Assembly: GCF_049243985.1 (NCBI RefSeq)
Contig: NC_135381.1
Coordinates: forward strand, 27,948,345-28,012,344
Origin: Paroedura picta
Lineage: Eukaryota; Chordata; Lepidosauria; Squamata; Gekkonidae
Direction: 5' to 3'
Length of the DNA stretch: 64,000 nucleotides
Below are positions 52,986 to 63,957 of the stretch, piece by piece (position 1 is the first letter of the stretch; each line of letters begins with the position of its first letter). The notes under the pieces were generated by a model. It did not search any database. It was not told the DNA's origin and saw only the letters and a list, made by a program, of their open reading frames with translations. Made by a program: the position numbers and the translations under genes.

Positions 52986-54029
52986 ACCAACAGGCCTTTA
53001 TATTGCATGTCATGTTTACAGAATTCAGAATATTCATTCTAATTTTGAACAAGTTATGCTCATACTCGTGAATGTTGTGAATATGCAAAAGCATTCTCAT
53101 AATTAGTAAACTGTTTCCACCAATTTGAAATAACTCCAATTATAGGAAGAGAAACATTCCAAGTTCTGTATCTAATTTCACATGGTATACACAAGAAGCA
53201 GAAGAAAACAGTAACAAAAACATTTTTGGCACCAACTACATGCATGGCATAAACAAATTATCATCATCATCATCATTTCTATATAATTCCTTTATACCAA
53301 TAGTATAGAATAGTACAACTTGAACAAAACATCCATAAAGCCACCTGGCAGTAAATGCCCCTGATAAACAGATTGCCCAACAATATTCTGATCATCTTTC
53401 CTGCGTTCTCATTTATCCTGCAGTCTGAAGAGTATAAAAACAGGAATCTCATCTGTGCAGTTACCTATAACTTCTTACCTTCACCACAACCTTCTGCAAA
53501 TATCCTTTCTTTCTCTTAAAAACTCTGAATATGCAAGAGGACTAAGGATAGAGGTGAGAATCATGGTTAATGTCTGGTTAATAAGACAAGTCATAATCTT
53601 GGATCTCCAGGGAAGGGAGACCGTTTGTGGATCTCTGAGATGAAACAGGTTATCCCTCTCCCCCTCTAGACCTCTCCTTAAACATTCATTTTCATTAAAA
53701 AAAATCATTTTTATAAAAATATTGGTCCTGAATTGGAAAAAGAACAGCCAGGAAAATCTGAATCTGTAGCCTCCAATATAAGTTGCCCATAAACTGAAGA
53801 TCAAATATACAAGCAGTCCAACCAAGATTATCTGGGACTGATTGCCAACTTGAATGAATGACCAGTTCAACAATTCATGAGTTTTCATGATTCATCTATT
53901 TGTATTCTGGCAACAGCTAGCCAGCAGCCACAAAGCAGCTGATGAGGACATGACAGTAATGTCAATTCATTTCCGACTGCCTGATTTAGCAGTCAAACCA
54001 GTATATAAATATCATAGTTTGTGTGCTTA
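52986..54029. other. Probable STAG2 intron 1, unassigned
   Basis: The 135-codon minus-strand frame 53481-53888 has no recognised motif. A short (atc)n tract lies near 53261. Confidence 0.4.
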
Positions 54030-54560
54030 TGTGTGTGTTTATTTATTTATTTATTATATTTATATACCACTCTCCTCGAAGGCTCAGGGCGATTTACATA
54101 AAATGTCTAAACAATAAATGAAACAGGGAGTCTGGGAGAAAAATAAAAAGGCTCGAAGGGACAAAATGCAAAATGAGGTACCAGCATCTGTATGCTGTTG
54201 GGAGGTGCATGCCAGAGCGGCCCAGAGGAAACTCTTGCCTGCTCTGCTGAGCTGTGCGCCCACTGGAACATGCTGAGACGGAAATGGCTGTAACTGCCGA
54301 AGATACCTGCCAGAAACCAGTCATCAACCCTTGAAGATCGAGGTCGATGAGGGACCAGAGAACTGTGCACTCTGCTGATGATACTCCTAGCATTCTCTTT
54401 ACCACTCCTGAGAAGAAGGGGGAAGAAGCCACTGGCCTGGTAAGGACTGCAAGCGAGCAAGGCCCATGCACGCTGAGATCTCGACCTGTAGTTGCCCTGT
54501 TCTTTGGCCTCTCTGACATCAATACCTTACATCAATGCACTGTTTTAGCTTTTTAAAGCC
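54030..54560 (-). mobile_element. L2-like LINE 3' end, reverse (probable)
   Basis: Begins 'tttatttatttattatattt' then 'tataccactctcctcgaagg' and 'ctcagggcgatttacat', the reversed 3'UTR texture of the L2-like family. The remainder is too diverged to confirm. Confidence 0.45.
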
Positions 54561-55915
54561 AGAAATATACCAAACCTGAGAGGGGCAAATTATTTGTTGC
54601 CTTTATTGATCTAAAAGCAGCCTTTGATTCAGTCTCCAGAGGAAAAACTCTGAATAAAATTAGATAATGTAGACCAGAGTTTCTCAAACTTGGGGTCACA
54701 ATCCCATTTGAAGCCTCTTAGCTCCTTCACCAGGTTCGCCAGGTTGGTGGCTGCTGTGATGGCAACAGGTGGCAGGTGGTGGTGGGGAGCGGGCAGAGGC
54801 CGGAGGCAGCGAAGCCATGGCAATGACGGCTGCTTTGATTGTTGTGTGCCTGCATGCGCGCACACCAGCCACGAGCATGTGCTGACGTCACAGCCACCAC
54901 CAAAGTTTGGGTCGCAGCAAAGGTGAGGTTGAGAATTCCTGATCTAGACATAGCATCTTCTATTAAAACAGCTCCATCATAACAACTACTGCCAAGTCAA
55001 ATATTCTACAGAGGGAAATTTCCTACTAAAAATCCAAATAAATATAGGAGTTAAACAAGGTTGTATTCTTGCTCCTCAGTTCTTTAACCTCTTCTTAAAC
55101 AATTTGCCCTTCTATTTTGACAAAATGAATGGCTATCCTCCCTTACGTGGCAAAAGATCCACTCCACTTCTCTTATATGTGGATGACACATTAATCTTAT
55201 CTAGAACTTGAGTTAGTCTAATGCGCTATCTACAATTATTTATAGATTAATGATAATCAACTAAAAATAAAATTTGAAAACTAAGATTATGGCTTTCGCA
55301 AACGCCTGTTACAAGTTTCCCTGGAAAATAAATGGTAATCATATAGAACAGGTAAAGCTCTACAAGTACTTAGGCATAAATTTTACTTATAACAGATGGG
55401 CAAGCCATAGAGAGAAAACTACAAAGTCTGCAAAGGGCCATTTATCTGTTTTAGCCAAGTTTTACCACCAAAAAGACAAGAAAATTCTTCCAGTGTCCCT
55501 CGAAATCCATGATGCTAAAATAATTCCTCAGATTCTTAATGGAATACCAATATGGATGGAAGTGTTTAATAATAAATTAAAAAACATATAATCCTCCTTT
55601 TTTCAGAAACCTATTAGGTATCCCAAACTGTGTGACAAATAATACACTTGTCACACACCTTGACCAACAGAGTCTAGAAGCCAGGGCTTGGCTTCAGTCC
55701 TTTAAATATCGGTTAAAAATTCATTTCCCTGCCCAACCAGGTAGTCTGCTGATTAACTTTTTTTTGTGAGAGTCTTAGTCTCTTATAAAATATCAAAGAA
55801 ACTTATTTGAAGACACTGAGATCCTATTGTGTTGATGAGAAAACGTACTAACTGTGAGGGACTCAACAATTATTGTAAAAGTAGCTAAGTCTTTGTTTTA
55901 TGCCAGTAAAGGTAA
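54561..55915 (+). mobile_element. R4-like LINE, RT region to 3' end, interrupted by a hAT
   Basis: Plus-strand frames give KLFVAFIDLKAAFDSVSR, IGVKQGCILAPQFFNLFLNN, LLLYVDDTLILSRT (RT active site YVDD), VKLYKYLGINFTYNRWASHR, HDAKIIPQILNGIPIWMEVF and FFRNLLGIPNCVTN. It ends 'tttatgccagtaaaggta'. This resembles the R4/Dong-type LINEs known in Anolis; assignment by recall. It carries stops and frame changes and the hAT at 54675-54941, so it is dead. Confidence 0.65.
54675..54941. mobile_element. hAT MITE nested in the R4-like LINE
   Basis: Ends 'cagagtttctcaaact' and 'aggttgagaattcctg', inverted. The target duplication ATGTAGAC (54667-54674) and ATCTAGAC (54942-54949) matches at 7 of 8. The interior 'cttggggtcacaatcccat' and 'tgggtcgcagcaaaggtga' is Charlie/SPIN-group texture. 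Confidence 0.85.
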
Positions 55916-56225
55916 TATCACTCTACTTGTTCTACTGGGAAATGCTAATCCTGGTGTCTGTAGGGAAGCACAGCTGGAACCTGCAGCCAATGTTTCCATC
56001 TTGGTTGAATGAGCCATGTGGAGGAATTGCAGCAGAGCCTGGAGCCAAAGCACCATCAAAGCGTTGCTGCCAGATGCTTCAAAGAGACCAAGCACATGGC
56101 AGCCCTATAAATAGGGGGCCTTGATCAGCTCTCTCTGCCATTCCCAGGCTTGGGGACAGCCGGACTGGCCACAGCACCCCTGGCTGTGGTTGATGTATTG
56201 CATCCATCAGGAAGGAATATCACAG
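55916..56225. other. Probable STAG2 intron 1, unassigned
   Basis: No gene or family recognised. Confidence 0.4.
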
Positions 56226-56744
56226 TGTCAGGAACGAAGCCGTTGAACCCCCAACAAACTCACTCCAAAGACATCACTCTTTGGTTCCAGTAGGAAGCTT
56301 TAAGTAGAAAGTCTTTATTTAGTAGAAAGTCAGCAAAGAAAAGGTCTATACATTGCATATGCTCGCAGACAGCAAACTTTGACAGACACCGTGTTGGGGA
56401 TGGCAGGGCCTATATACTTGGGCCGTGGGAAAATAGGGGCAACGCAAGAAACCAGCCTAGGTTGGAATTGGGTATTCACACAGGAAAGTAGGATCACAGC
56501 GCCCTTTGATGTGGAGCTGTGTTAAAGCAATTTCCCCCATCTGTTGTTCTGGGCTCCGGTGAAACATCCTTGAAGATGGGATATAGTGAGGCACTGGGTA
56601 AACAAGGAGAAGCCTTGAAATGTAAACTGAGTGTAGGAGTGGGTGGTGCTCCCCAGCCTAATAGGAATGTCAGAATCTGGTGGGAGACTTGGGATAGTGG
56701 AAACAGAGTCCAAAAATCGGGGCAGAAACCAGGAGTTCATAACA
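56226..56744 (-). mobile_element. Solo LTR-like fossil
   Basis: Minus-strand reading begins TGTTATGAACTCC and ends GTTCCTGACA. It contains a 'tactaaataaagactttcta' polyadenylation-like stretch near its last fifth, the layout of a retroviral-type LTR of about 519 bp. No coding region is attached, so a solo LTR is inferred. Flanks share a partial CACAG. Family not identified. Confidence 0.5.
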
Positions 56745-56756
56745 CAGGGCCTAAAG

Positions 56757-56966
56757 CCGGTTACATTGGGGAGACAGGTGGTGGCACTAGCCACAGTGCA
56801 TCCTCAATTTTGGGTGTTTTTCTAGTCATCCACATATTTAAAAGTTTCTTAAGGGAGCGGCGGTTACATTGGGGAGACAGGTGGTGGCACTAGCCACAGT
56901 GCATCCTCAATTTTGGGTGTTTTTCTAGTCATCCACATATTTAAAAGTTTCTTAAGGGAGCGGCGG
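56757..56966 (+). repeat. 103-bp unit tandemly repeated twice
   Basis: The segment beginning 'ggttacattggggagacagg' at 56759 restarts at 56862 and is nearly identical over the whole unit. The unit includes the DIRS-like sequence that continues into 56967-57740, so the duplication involved that fossil. Near-identity of the copies suggests it is recent or gene-converted. Confidence 0.92.
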
Positions 56967-57740
56967 CCGTAGCCCTACCATAGGTCCACTGGTTTCCAAG
57001 GTGAAATTTGAATCTAGTTCTTTTACAAAGAGGCCTTTTAAGCCAATATTGTTGGTACCGTTGAAACGGCTTCGTATGAAGATACTGTTTATAGTGGCTG
57101 TCACTTTCGCATGTTGGGTATCAGAACTGGGGACATTATCAGTGAAATCTCAATTGTTTGTGATTCATACGGATAAAGTTGTTCTTCAGACCGATCCTAC
57201 CTTTCAACCTAAAATCTCATCCAAGATCTGCACGGTACAGGAGATCAATTTACTGTTTTTTTGCCCCAATACTAAATGTCCTCTGGAGAGAGAATGGCAT
57301 ATGCTGGATGTATCAGGACGGAGAGTATTAGACATTCTGATAGTCTTTTCATTTCTGTTTCTCCTCCAAATACTGGTTGTAGAATGTCCAAAGCAGCCAT
57401 TAGTAGATGTATGAGTTCCTGTTTCTCGGAAGCGCATGAAGCTCAGGGTCACAAACCTCCTGGGTTTGTGTAGCATATTCAGTAAGGGGGACAGTGGCTA
57501 ATGCTGCATTGGCCAATTGTGCTCTAGTGCTAGAAATTTGTAAGGCAGCCACTTGGTTATCGGTGGCCACTTTTACAAGGCATTTATGAGGCAGAGCCTA
57601 TAGCTCTGCTGATGCAGCTTTTGGTAGGCATGTGCTGCAACATGTAGGACCACAGGCAGATGTCCCACCCAGGAATAATGCTCTGGAAGGTCCCATTGTG
57701 CAGATGTCCTCTACTCCAAAGGGAGAATGACTCCTCACGG
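56757..57740 (+). mobile_element. DIRS-like retrotransposon fossil, 3' part (tyrosine recombinase)
   Basis: Plus-strand phrases of the DIRS recombinase: PLKRLRMKILFIVAVTFACW, VSELGTLSVKSQLFVIHTDK, VVLQTDPTFQPKISSK and CPLEREWHMLDVSGRRV. Farther on are a decayed C-terminal phrase ('atttgtaaggcagccacttg') and terminal sequence to about 57740. Broken. Moderately diverged from 60100-61115, so a separate insertion. Confidence 0.75.
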
Positions 57741-57764
57741 TAAGTGTCCTCTGGTTGTTTCTGA

Positions 57765-57990
57765 AAGTTTAGGTGTGGTATAGAGGCTAAGAGTGTCATA
57801 CTAGTATCAGGAAGTAACCAGGTTCAAATCCTAACTTGTGCCATGGCAGCTTGCTACATGACTTTCTTAGACTTAACCTACTTTCATAGGACTATTGTGA
57901 ATATAAAATGGAGAAGAAGAAAATGATGTATGCTACTTTGGGTCCCCATTAGGAAGAAAAGACAGGTTATATATGAATTAAATAAGTTAT
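57765..57990 (+). mobile_element. MIR-like SINE, nearly full length
   Basis: 'ggtgtggtatagaggctaag', B box 'ccaggttcaaatcc', core 'tgccatggcagcttgctaca', 'ttaacctactttcataggac' and end 'tgggtccccattaggaagaa', 'atatatgaattaaata'. Order and content are those of squamate MIR-like SINEs. Confidence 0.75.
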
Positions 57991-59070
57991 CAAAACATAT
58001 GGACATGTGTGTGTTGTCAGTATTGGGCCTGTCAAGTTGAGTAGATGAGTCTTCATTTTTTGCTTTAACTGCAATAACTACTGATGTGTAATATAAAACC
58101 TTCTCATACTGTGTGTGTGGTATAAACCTGTGATGAAAATCCATAGTTGCTGTCCACATTCTTTCCAGAGATGTCCAGAGGTTAACAGTAGAGTTTGGTC
58201 AGGAGGAAATTAAGCTACAGCTTGTTATTGTCAGCATGTCTGTAGTAGATTTGTTGCAGCCAGTTTGACAGCTTCTCTCTCCACCTCCTGTTTTCACTAA
58301 TAGACTGCAAGCAAATTTATGACCTTAAGGGCTGATTTTTTTTTGTTGAAACAGATGGCTTCCTGCTGCTCTATAACTTCAGGCTTTAGTAGGCAAAAAA
58401 CAACAGTAAAGAGATGCACACTGATCCAATAGATTGCACATGGTGCAACCAGAGCATATACACAATCCCCTTCAAATACTGGGAAATCTTTCCAAGTAGC
58501 TGATTGATGGGATGTTAGTCCTTTTTTCAAAAGTGCTTGGTGTGAAACTTTACCTATTGAATTGGACAGGGTGATTTCATGCACAGTCCCCATCCAGTTG
58601 GGAGGGTATTGTAAAAGTCAGTCTCGTTACACATAATCCCTGTCTTTAAGATTGAGGGATAGTTATTGAGGAGGAAAGGTTTTGTTACAAATATTTGTAA
58701 ATGGCATTTAGAAATGCTACAGAACAAAAATATTTTCAAGAATTTTATTCTCTTGAAATCAGTTTGGCTATATAAATTTATATATCAAGTCAACACTATA
58801 TAAATAATGGCGATGGTGATATCTTTCTAGTTGTTGGACTAGGAAATTTAGGAATTGGTGCGACTTAAGAAGGGTGCAACAGAATTGCTTTGTTATTTTG
58901 TGGCAGATCTTTAGCATACATGGACCCCTGCTTGGAAAATTGGGGGGAAATTAACCAAAAATAACTCATCTGCATGTAACCTTGGGGCTGTCCTGGCTCA
59001 GTAATACAACATCAGGAACCCCTTTATATATAATGAATGTGTATCCTGTAAGAAGTACCATGTAGCCCAG
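57991..59070. other. Probable STAG2 intron 1, unassigned
   Basis: No coding exon or family recognised. The minus-strand frame 58297-58593 has no motif. Confidence 0.45.
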
Positions 59071-59074
59071 GCTT

Positions 59075-59290
59075 CTTCAACCAGGATTTTGTAAAACCTT
59101 GGGGTTTCTTGATTGCCCTGGGAGGGTTTCCTGAATGAGTGGGAGTTAATTTATTTTTTACATATTTTTAAATGGTTTAAGCATTTATCAGCCATGTCGA
59201 CCATTTATGGTCACGTCAACCCCCCCCTCCAAAAATGTCCAATGATGAGCAGACTAGGGGCAGCTCACAACATTTCAAACATATTAAAAC
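59075..59290. mobile_element. hAT-like non-autonomous element, left part
   Basis: 'caggcttcttcaaccaggat', 'accttggggtttcttgattg' and 'ccctgggagggtttcctgaa' match the copy at 1743-2126. The right terminus is not clear. Confidence 0.5.
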
Positions 59291-59489
59291 AATTTAAAAA
59301 TGTAACATTTCTATTTTTTCTGCTTCCCTCATTGTCATATCCAAATGCTCTTTTCAGTGTTGATGGTTCCCATAGGCATGGGGGGGGGGTCATCAGCATG
59401 GGAAAGCATATTCTCAGTATATGTTGTGCTTGGCTGTGCAGGGTTTGTTTTATTTATTATACCCAGTCATTCTTGATGAGACTCTCATA

Positions 59490-59759
59490 AAAGGTAAAGG
59501 TATCCCCTGTGCAAGCACCGAGTCATATCTGACCCTTGGGGTGACGCCCTTCCAGCGTTTTCATGGCAGACTCAATACGGGGTGGTTTGCCAGTGCCTTC
59601 CCCAGTCATTACCGTTTACCCCCCAGCAAGCTGGGTACTCATTTTACCGACCTCGGAAGGATGGAAGGCTGAGTCAACCTTGAGCCGGCTGCTGGGATTG
59701 AACTCCCAACCCCATGGGCAAAGCTTTCAGACGGCTGCCTTACCACTCTGCGCCACAAG
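59490..59759 (-). mobile_element. tRNA-derived SINE (Sauria-SINE-like), reverse, with target duplication
   Basis: Starts with the reversed tail ('aaaggtaaaggtatcccctg') and ends with the reversed tRNA-like head ('cttaccactctgcgccacaa'). The 11-bp duplication AGACTCTCATA lies at 59479-59489 and 59760-59770. Confidence 0.9.
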
Positions 59760-59770
59760 AGACTCTCATA

Positions 59771-60095
59771 GGAACTTACAAAATAAAAACAGTAAAAAGT
59801 AGTATACTAGGATTAGGATATAACATTCAGAAAACAGTGCAAACAAAAATAGTAAAGGACATAATGTGCCATAAACAATGTCTAAAAAATAAAGTAGAAT
59901 GTGATCAAAGCAAGCTAAGTAATAAAATTACAGGTCAATAGACTACCATCCAAATTTGCTTTATAGAAATGCCCTTGAACCTTGTAAAAATGTTCTCCTT
60001 AATATTTATGTATTTTACGTTTTCTTTAATATGGTGGACTCTCAAATCCAATCTATTCATGGGAAAGACCTAGATCCAGTGTAGTCACAGGAAAA
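59771..60095. other. Probable STAG2 intron 1, unassigned
   Basis: AT-rich, nothing recognised. Confidence 0.45.
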
Positions 60096-60099
60096 AAAA

Positions 60100-61115
60100 A
60101 TCACAGATTTTAGGCTTCAGGCGTGGGGTTGTAATATACATTCCAGGTCACAGAAGAAAAAGTTAGATTGCCTACATCATTCTGTAGCCAATATTTTAGA
60201 TTTCCTGAAGGAAGGCACAAGCAAGGGCATTAGATTAGCAATACTTAGACACCAAGTAACATTAGCATAACTGGTACCCAAGATTAATGGGAAAGTCATA
60301 ACCAGACATCCTCACATATCTCAGTTTTTAAAACGGGCAACTGCTAGTGCACGTTCAACAAAACATAGATTTTCTTCATGGTGGCTGAACACAGTTCTTT
60401 CAGCATTAACTAAATCACCATTAAATTCCTTAGATAAAATGAATTTGAAATTTCTTAGAAGGAAAATGTTATTATCAATAGCAATTATGTCTATTAAAAA
60501 AGAATATATTTAGTTCCATAAAGAGAAAGTTGTGCTATGAACTGATCCCACTCTTAGATCCAAGGTGGCATCAGGATTCGATGTTACACAGGAAATAAAC
60601 TTACCAAATTTTTTCCCCCGACAAAAATGTCTTGATGAAAACTTGTGTCATAGTTTTGACTCCGCACAGAAGCCATTCATAGATTGGTTTCCTTATTTAT
60701 TGTGGTGTCCCCTCCTGAAATAGGTATGCATATGTCCAAGGGGCCATTAGGAAATGTATTAAAGCATACATTATTGAATAATATATAAAACTCAGGGATA
60801 TACCAGAGGTTATCACAGCTCATGCAATGAGAAGTACGGCTACTTTGGCTAAGAGAGTTTCAGCAAAAGAAATATGCAGGGTGGCAGCATGGTTCAATAC
60901 GTCCATGTTCATATAGTCATTACTATATTCGTTCAGCAAACACAGCCTTTGGGTGACGCATACTGCAACATGTGATGGATGATTGAGGATGACGACCCAC
61001 CCAGTGATTAGGCTGTGTTCTTTCAGATCCCACCATGGTTTCCTTCTGACTTGGGCAGTGATTACTTGTTGTGAGTGGTACTTCTCCCTCCAGGTCTTGG
61101 TGGGTGTTTCCCATC
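60100..61115 (+). mobile_element. DIRS-like retrotransposon fossil, 3' part
   Basis: Plus-strand phrases: SWWLNTVLSALTKSPLNSLD, TDPTLRSKVASGFDVTQEIN and ITAHAMRSTATLAKRVSAKE then ICRVAAWFN, the recombinase core and C-terminus. It ends with terminal sequence ('atcccaccatggtttccttc', 'ttgggcagtgattacttgtt'). Broken in many places. Immediately followed, in the same direction, by a DIRS-like 5' part. Confidence 0.7.
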
Positions 61116-63955
61116 TCACTTTGAGGGAGGCAGGTCAAAGGAAAACTTCCTGTCTTTCTCAGGGAAACGCCCTCCACTTGCCACTCTACTTCCTGCTTCT
61201 ATAGGAAGAACACTTAGACTAGGCATTTCTTATCTCGCATTGCTGAGAAACCTTCTTTCCTTTACTTTATCTAACCTTCTCTTCCAGTCGTCCCCCACCT
61301 CACTGTAACCTAATCCCAGCTGTTACCCCTACTGTCCCTTTCTTCTGTATTTTTCTAGTGAAGCAGGGAAGAGTTTTGGCTGTAGCCGCTGAATGCACGT
61401 GGTTGCAGGATCCAGTTTGCTTGGTGAGCCTTTTGGAGGCGTAATGGCGGCAAATAGGCAGGAGGCCAGTTGTTCATCAGAGGAGGAGCAGAATGAGCCC
61501 AAGGATGCTCCAGTGGCAGCGCTTCTTCTGTGGCGGCAAGGGAACAGGGACAGCGTTCCTCGTCTCGGAGAGCCGCCAAGGAGCCGCGCCACACCCCCCC
61601 CCCCCTAAGCTGACTGTCTCAGTGGCTATGAGTGAGGGTCTCTATCTGGGTTTTAACCCTAACACGTCATCGCAGAAGAGCGATCCAGAAGGGCCCCATC
61701 AAGAAGCAGGCACTGAATCTAACGTGGAAGCTGGTAACGTTGAAGTGATAGTGGGAAAGTTTAACTTGCCTCCTGATTTTTTTCCAGTTGTTGCAGAATT
61801 TTATGTAAGCAGAGATGGCTAAGTATTGTAAACAGAATATGACCCCCTCTTCTAGAACATTCTGTTCCCGATCCGCTTCCCCTGAGGCTTGCACTAGCAG
61901 GAGGAGGTCTTCACCCCATTCTAGGGCTAGATAGCCTACCATCGCTGCCCAGAAAAGGCCCTGTTATTCCCCAGCTTGCCCTTCAGATACTTCAGAGGAA
62001 GAACTGGAGGCTAGAGAAACAGAAGAGGGTAAATTTATTACGGACGGACAGATTGAAAGATTTTTTAAATGCTGAGGACCTTCAATTCCTATTAAATAAA
62101 TCCATTTCTATCCTTGATCTGAAGTAAACAGGAACTGAGGACCCACCCTTTAAGCAAGCTAGAGAATTCCATGGTCCCAAGGGGAGTGGGGAATTTCCCC
62201 CCAAACTTGAGACCAATCTTAAGAATTTCCCCATGCCAGAATCTTTTGAAAGAAAAATCAGGGCTGAATGGGAGAAACCTATTGTCACTAAAGAGTTCCC
62301 TTCATTTATAAAGAAGATGTATTCACTTCCTGAGTTTGCGGAGTCATTTTTCCAGGTTACAGCCATCGATGGACCTAATGCAATTCTTCAGACTTCAGGA
62401 TTAGTTTCTGAAGATGGGGAGTTCTTCTTGAGAGATGTAATGGACAAGAAAGCTGAGACAGCCTTATGTAAAGCTCATGAAGCCATGCCTTTGGCCATCA
62501 GAGCCGCCACCACCACATCTTCATTTGTCGCTAGGGCATCTATGGCATGGTGCAAAAAGTTGCTATCTCTCATTCCTGAAGCGGAAGGATGCCTTCAGGA
62601 GGACACTAATTGAATCCTCAAGGCTTCAGCTTACAATGCAGATGCTTCCCATGATACTGCAGTTTTTGCAGCTACATCTAATACAGCTACAGCATCTAAT
62701 ACAGTGGCTCTGCGCCTGCTGTGGCTTAGAGCCTGGCAAGCAGACATACATCCAAAACCAACTGTCACAGCATATCCTTTCCATGGTGATAAGCTTTTTG
62801 GAGAAGTTCTGCACAGAGTATTGATAGAGACTAGGGATAATAATGCGATGTCACATCACATATGCAGAGATGGTAAGCCCTTTCCATCCTTATTCTGTAC
62901 CCAGAATGCTTGCTCCAGGTATCAGTTGGAAGGAAAGCGTGGCTCCTGGGGCCAAGGGAGACAGAACTTTAAGAGAGGGGGATCTGGTTACAAATTTAAT
63001 CATTTCAGGCGGAATCGATCAGAATGCTCAGAGGGTGAGAATAAGTCCCCCAAGGCCTGACTCTGCACATACCTGTGGGAGGCCAACTACAGGACTATCA
63101 ACAAGTCTGGCTAGATGTAAGGGTAGACACCTGGGCTCAGGAGGTGGTCTCTCAAGGGTACAAAATAGAGTTTTGGCAGGACCCACCATATCGTTCTTTC
63201 ATATCACTTCTACCCAAAAACCCATTAAAGGGAAAGCAGACATTGGATGCTATAGAACATCTTCTAAGATCAAGAGCCATCGAACCAGTTCCTCCATTGG
63301 AACATGGTTATGAAGTATATCGTCTTCTGTTTACAGTCCTCAAAAAGAAAGGGATCAGGAGAGCCATCATAGATCCAAGGAGGTTTTGAATGGAGATTCT
63401 CCGTTCAATTGCAGAGGCTCTTCAACTGGGGGAGTATCTAATGTCTCTAGACCTGCAAGAGGCATATCTCCATGTGCACACCTTTCAGGCTTACAGGCGT
63501 TACTTACGTTTCTGTGCGGGGGGAATGGCATTTTCAGTTCAAGGCCCTACCCTTGGGCCTCTCGAAAGCTCCCAGAGTATTCACGAAGATGTTAGTAGAC
63601 GTAATAGTTCTTCTAGGACAAAAGGGGTTTACACATGTATCCATCTCTAGACAACCTGTTGGTCAGGGTCCCTTTCCATCACCATGTCTATGTGTTTCAC
63701 ACAGAACACCATACAGAATCTAGAATCAGGTTCCTTATAAACTGGGAAAAGAGTTCCCTATCCTCTTAACAGCGCCTGGACTATCTTGGAGTGGTTATAC
63801 ATACCACCATGACAGGACTCTTCCTCAGGCCAAGATCCTCAAAACCATAAGGATGGCTACACAAGTCATAAAGGCCAGGTCCTCATCCCTTCTTCAACTG
63901 GCCAGTTTGTTGGAGATAATTATTTCCAACTCGGAGGCAAAACAGTGGGGCAGGG
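61116..63955 (+). mobile_element. DIRS-like retrotransposon fossil, 5' part: leader, gag-like frame, RT; runs to near window end
   Basis: Leader 'gaggcaggtcaaaggaaaac'. A gag-like open frame lies at 62233-62613 (EFPSFIKKMYSLPEFAESFF, KKAETALCKAHEAMPLAIRA). Then comes VDTWAQEVVSQGYKIEFW and an RT segment (LMSLDLQEAYLHVHTFQAYR; WHFQFKALPLGLSKAPRVFT) at about 63390-63650, with LASLLEIIISNSEAKQWG near 63900. The order gag-like, then RT, without LTRs is that of DIRS elements. It is the best-preserved of the six DIRS-like pieces but broken, with several interruptions. The rest is interrupted by a CR1 end at 63960. Confidence 0.8.
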
Positions 63956-63957
63956 GC

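Noticed and set aside
56757-56966. CRISPR-like direct repeats
   Set aside because: Two contiguous 103-bp units with no spacers in a vertebrate genome; it is a tandem duplication.
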